From the NCBI GenBank assembly GCA_030424825.1, contig JAUHWE010000263.1, positions 1 to 6,744 on the forward strand: a stretch of 6,744 bases of DNA, given 5' to 3'. The position numbers and the translations under genes were made by a program. The notes under the pieces are model-generated. The model had not been told where the DNA came from, did no database searches, and worked only from the letters and a program-made list of their open reading frames with translations. The first letter of the stretch is position 1, and the number at the start of each line of letters is the position of its first letter. Below are positions 5,382-6,744 of the stretch, piece by piece. This stretch comes from Verrucomicrobiia bacterium. GTDB lineage: Bacteria; Verrucomicrobiota; Verrucomicrobiia; Opitutales; Opitutaceae.

Positions 5382-6464
5382 TTAGCAAGCAACGGGTTTG
5401 CCTGAGTTCGCTGACTCGTAGATGGCATCAATGATTTTCATAAGAGAAACCGCCTGGTCCGGTGTGTTCAGCGGCTTTTCCTTGCCTTCAATGGTTAGTA
5501 TGAAATTCGATGCGGAACGGGAACGCCCCATGTCTTCGCAAGGTTCTACGATGATTTCCCGATTCACGGAATTGCCATTTTCCTGGACGTAGAGTTCGCA
5601 ACTGTCGATGCACGTCTCGTCAAGCCCATCGGAACCGAAGAGTCGCTCTATCTTTCCACCCGCTCCAACGCCTTGGAAAACGACGGAGACCTCCTCGCGC
5701 TTGACCAGCTCCGCCCAGGAAACCTGGAGACTGAGAACCTGGCCGCTTTTAAAGGTTACGAATCCGTGGGCTGCAGCTTCGACGTCATTGACACCTTCCG
5801 CGTTGTCTGGAATCCCCCAGGGGCCTTTGAAGTTCTTGTCTGTAATGAAGTCAGAAAACGTTTTTCCAACTACGTATTCAGGTTCTGGGTAACCCATCAA
5901 ATGCATCGAGAGGTCAACCATGTGCAATAGGTCAATCAGTGGGCCGCCGCCCGAAAGGCTCTTATTGGTGAACCAGCCGCCAAAACCAGGAATACCCGTA
6001 CGACGTATCCACTTTGCCTGAGCCGAGTTGATTTTGCCCACAGTGCCATCGGCCACATAGTTCATCATGGCGAACGACTCCGGTCTCGCCCGGTTGTTGA
6101 AGTTGAACATGAGATGCTTCCCGGCGGCGTCCGCTGCGCGTTTCATCTTCTCAACGTCTGGGGCATTGAGAGCGGGCGGCTTTTCGCAAAAAACATGCTT
6201 TCCGGCCTCTAGCGCTTGAATGGCGAGTGGGGCATGGAATTTGTTGGGAACGATGATCGAAACCGCGTCAAGATCGGTAAGTGTCTCAAACAGAGTTTCG
6301 ATGGATCCGAAGGTCTTCTCGACTCCGTATTGGGAGGCAGTCGCTTTTGCGGCTTCCTCGTTTAGATCTGCAATTGCGACAATTTCGGCGCCCGCTTGGC
6401 GAAAACCTGCAATGTGGTACTGGGCCATTCCGCCCGCACCGATGATGGCTACTTTAGTGCTCAT
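5382..6464 (-). CDS. Gfo/Idh/MocA-family oxidoreductase, second and divergent paralogue
   Basis: The 360-residue protein opens with KVAIIGAGGMAQYH (4-17), a GxGxxA-type nucleotide-binding loop, followed by IVAIADLNEE (28-37), whose Asp at the end of the second strand suggests a preference for NAD. VPNKFH (72-77) and CEKPPALN (93-100) give the classical EKP motif with Lys95. In the C-terminal domain SGGGPLIDLLHMVDL (171-185) supplies Asp178 and His181; only two residues separate them, where the family commonly has three (DxGxH). The family's conserved glycine is also missing here. The frame is intact around it, so it looks natural rather than a sequencing error. The protein shares little sequence with the next gene beyond the family motifs, so the two are not a recent duplication and probably act on different substrates or steps. 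It starts 25 bases after the isomerase stop. No Shine-Dalgarno is seen; it is presumably cytoplasmic. Confidence 0.94.
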   Translation of the reverse strand: MSTKVAIIGAGGMAQYHIAGFRQAGAEIVAIADLNEEAAKATASQYGVEKTFGSIETLFETLTDLDAVSIIVPNKFHAPLAIQALEAGKHVFCEKPPALNAPDVEKMKRAADAAGKHLMFNFNNRARPESFAMMNYVADGTVGKINSAQAKWIRRTGIPGFGGWFTNKSLSGGGPLIDLLHMVDLSMHLMGYPEPEYVVGKTFSDFITDKNFKGPWGIPDNAEGVNDVEAAAHGFVTFKSGQVLSLQVSWAELVKREEVSVVFQGVGAGGKIERLFGSDGLDETCIDSCELYVQENGNSVNREIIVEPCEDMGRSRSASNFILTIEGKEKPLNTPDQAVSLMKIIDAIYESANSGKPVAC

Positions 6465-6489
6465 AAAGGAATCTTTGAATGCGTTCTCG

Positions 6490-6744
6490 CTATTGGTTTT
6501 CTTTGTCGAATGCGGAGTCGAAAGCGACGGAGCTTGGTGGGAAGTCGACCGATTTTACAAAAGCAGCGGCTTCAGAGCCCCCGTGGACGCGGTCCATCCG
6601 GATGTCTTCCCATTCCACAGATAGAGGCCCTTGATAGTTTACATCGTTCAAAGCGACAATGATATCTTCAAAGGCGATGTCCCCGTGGCCCAGTGAACGG
6701 AAGTCCCAATACCGCCGTGGGTCTCCAAAATCGGTATGGCCGCC
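6490..6744 (-). CDS. Sugar phosphate isomerase/epimerase, C-terminal 84 residues (partial at the window edge)
   Basis: The reverse frame is open from the right edge to TAG at 6490-6492. [25 protein letters not shown], which spans residues 1-25, followed by [11 protein letters not shown] (37-47), is the typical last third of the xylose isomerase-like TIM-barrel family (AP endonuclease family 2 fold, IolE/IolI/hydroxypyruvate isomerase relatives). The Glu in SVEWED and the His in GHGD are usual metal-site and active-site positions in that fold. The tail [17 protein letters not shown] is typical of the sugar epimerase subgroup. About 200 N-terminal residues lie outside the window. It is the most upstream visible gene of the operon with the two dehydrogenases, so its likely job is to isomerise or epimerise the sugar they oxidise or reduce. 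The exact substrate cannot be read from the sequence. Confidence 0.88.
   Translation of the reverse strand, partial: GGHTDFGDPRRYWDFRSLGHGDIAFEDIIVALNDVNYQGPLSVEWEDIRMDRVHGGSEAAAFVKSVDFPPSSVAFDSAFDKENQ

Noticed and set aside
4203..6464. The two dehydrogenases as a tandem duplication
   Set aside because: Apart from the family motifs, their sequences, lengths and active-site variants differ widely.

Overview
The window reads as a contig from a bacterium of about 50% GC, most likely a Verrucomicrobiota member (Opitutae/Puniceicoccales type). This is an inference from moderate GC, starts with no visible Shine-Dalgarno sequence, and a gene style rich in Gfo/Idh/MocA sugar oxidoreductases; no marker gene proves it. 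The first ~240 bases are different: about two thirds GC or higher, encoding the C-terminus of an actinobacterial-style phosphotransferase. They meet the rest through a ~21-base stretch (238-258) that fits both genes, which looks like an assembly join rather than biology.

Layout. 1-258: foreign-looking phosphotransferase tail (+). 238-1338: N-terminal 60% of glmS (-), cut by the join. 1339-1496: divergent intergenic region. 1497-2726: membrane protein with a DUF4126-like N-terminal part, a four-cysteine zinc ribbon and a C-terminal membrane region (+). About 2770-2941: a stretch on the minus strand that folds into a series of hairpins, two with GAAA loops, ending in an intrinsic terminator. 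2950-3150: a 66-residue two-helix membrane protein (-) directly upstream of that structured RNA. 3190-3243: divergent promoter/operator region with a 16-bp-period repeat. 3244-4134: LysR-family regulator (+). 4151-4182: perfect bidirectional terminator. 4203-6744: minus-strand operon, read from the right edge: sugar phosphate isomerase/epimerase (partial), then two Gfo/Idh/MocA dehydrogenases, with 21-25 bp gaps.

How it fits together. The three-gene operon looks like a sugar or cyclitol oxidation/isomerisation module of unknown substrate. The LysR gene converges on it across a shared terminator, so it is not obviously its regulator; its position points instead to the small membrane protein gene and its own promoter. 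The most unusual item is the structured RNA: its four strand-specific G-U pairs in one 13-bp hairpin and its terminator both point to the minus strand, so it is probably either a long structured 3' UTR of the small-protein mRNA or a small RNA processed from it. I do not recognise it as a known RNA family.
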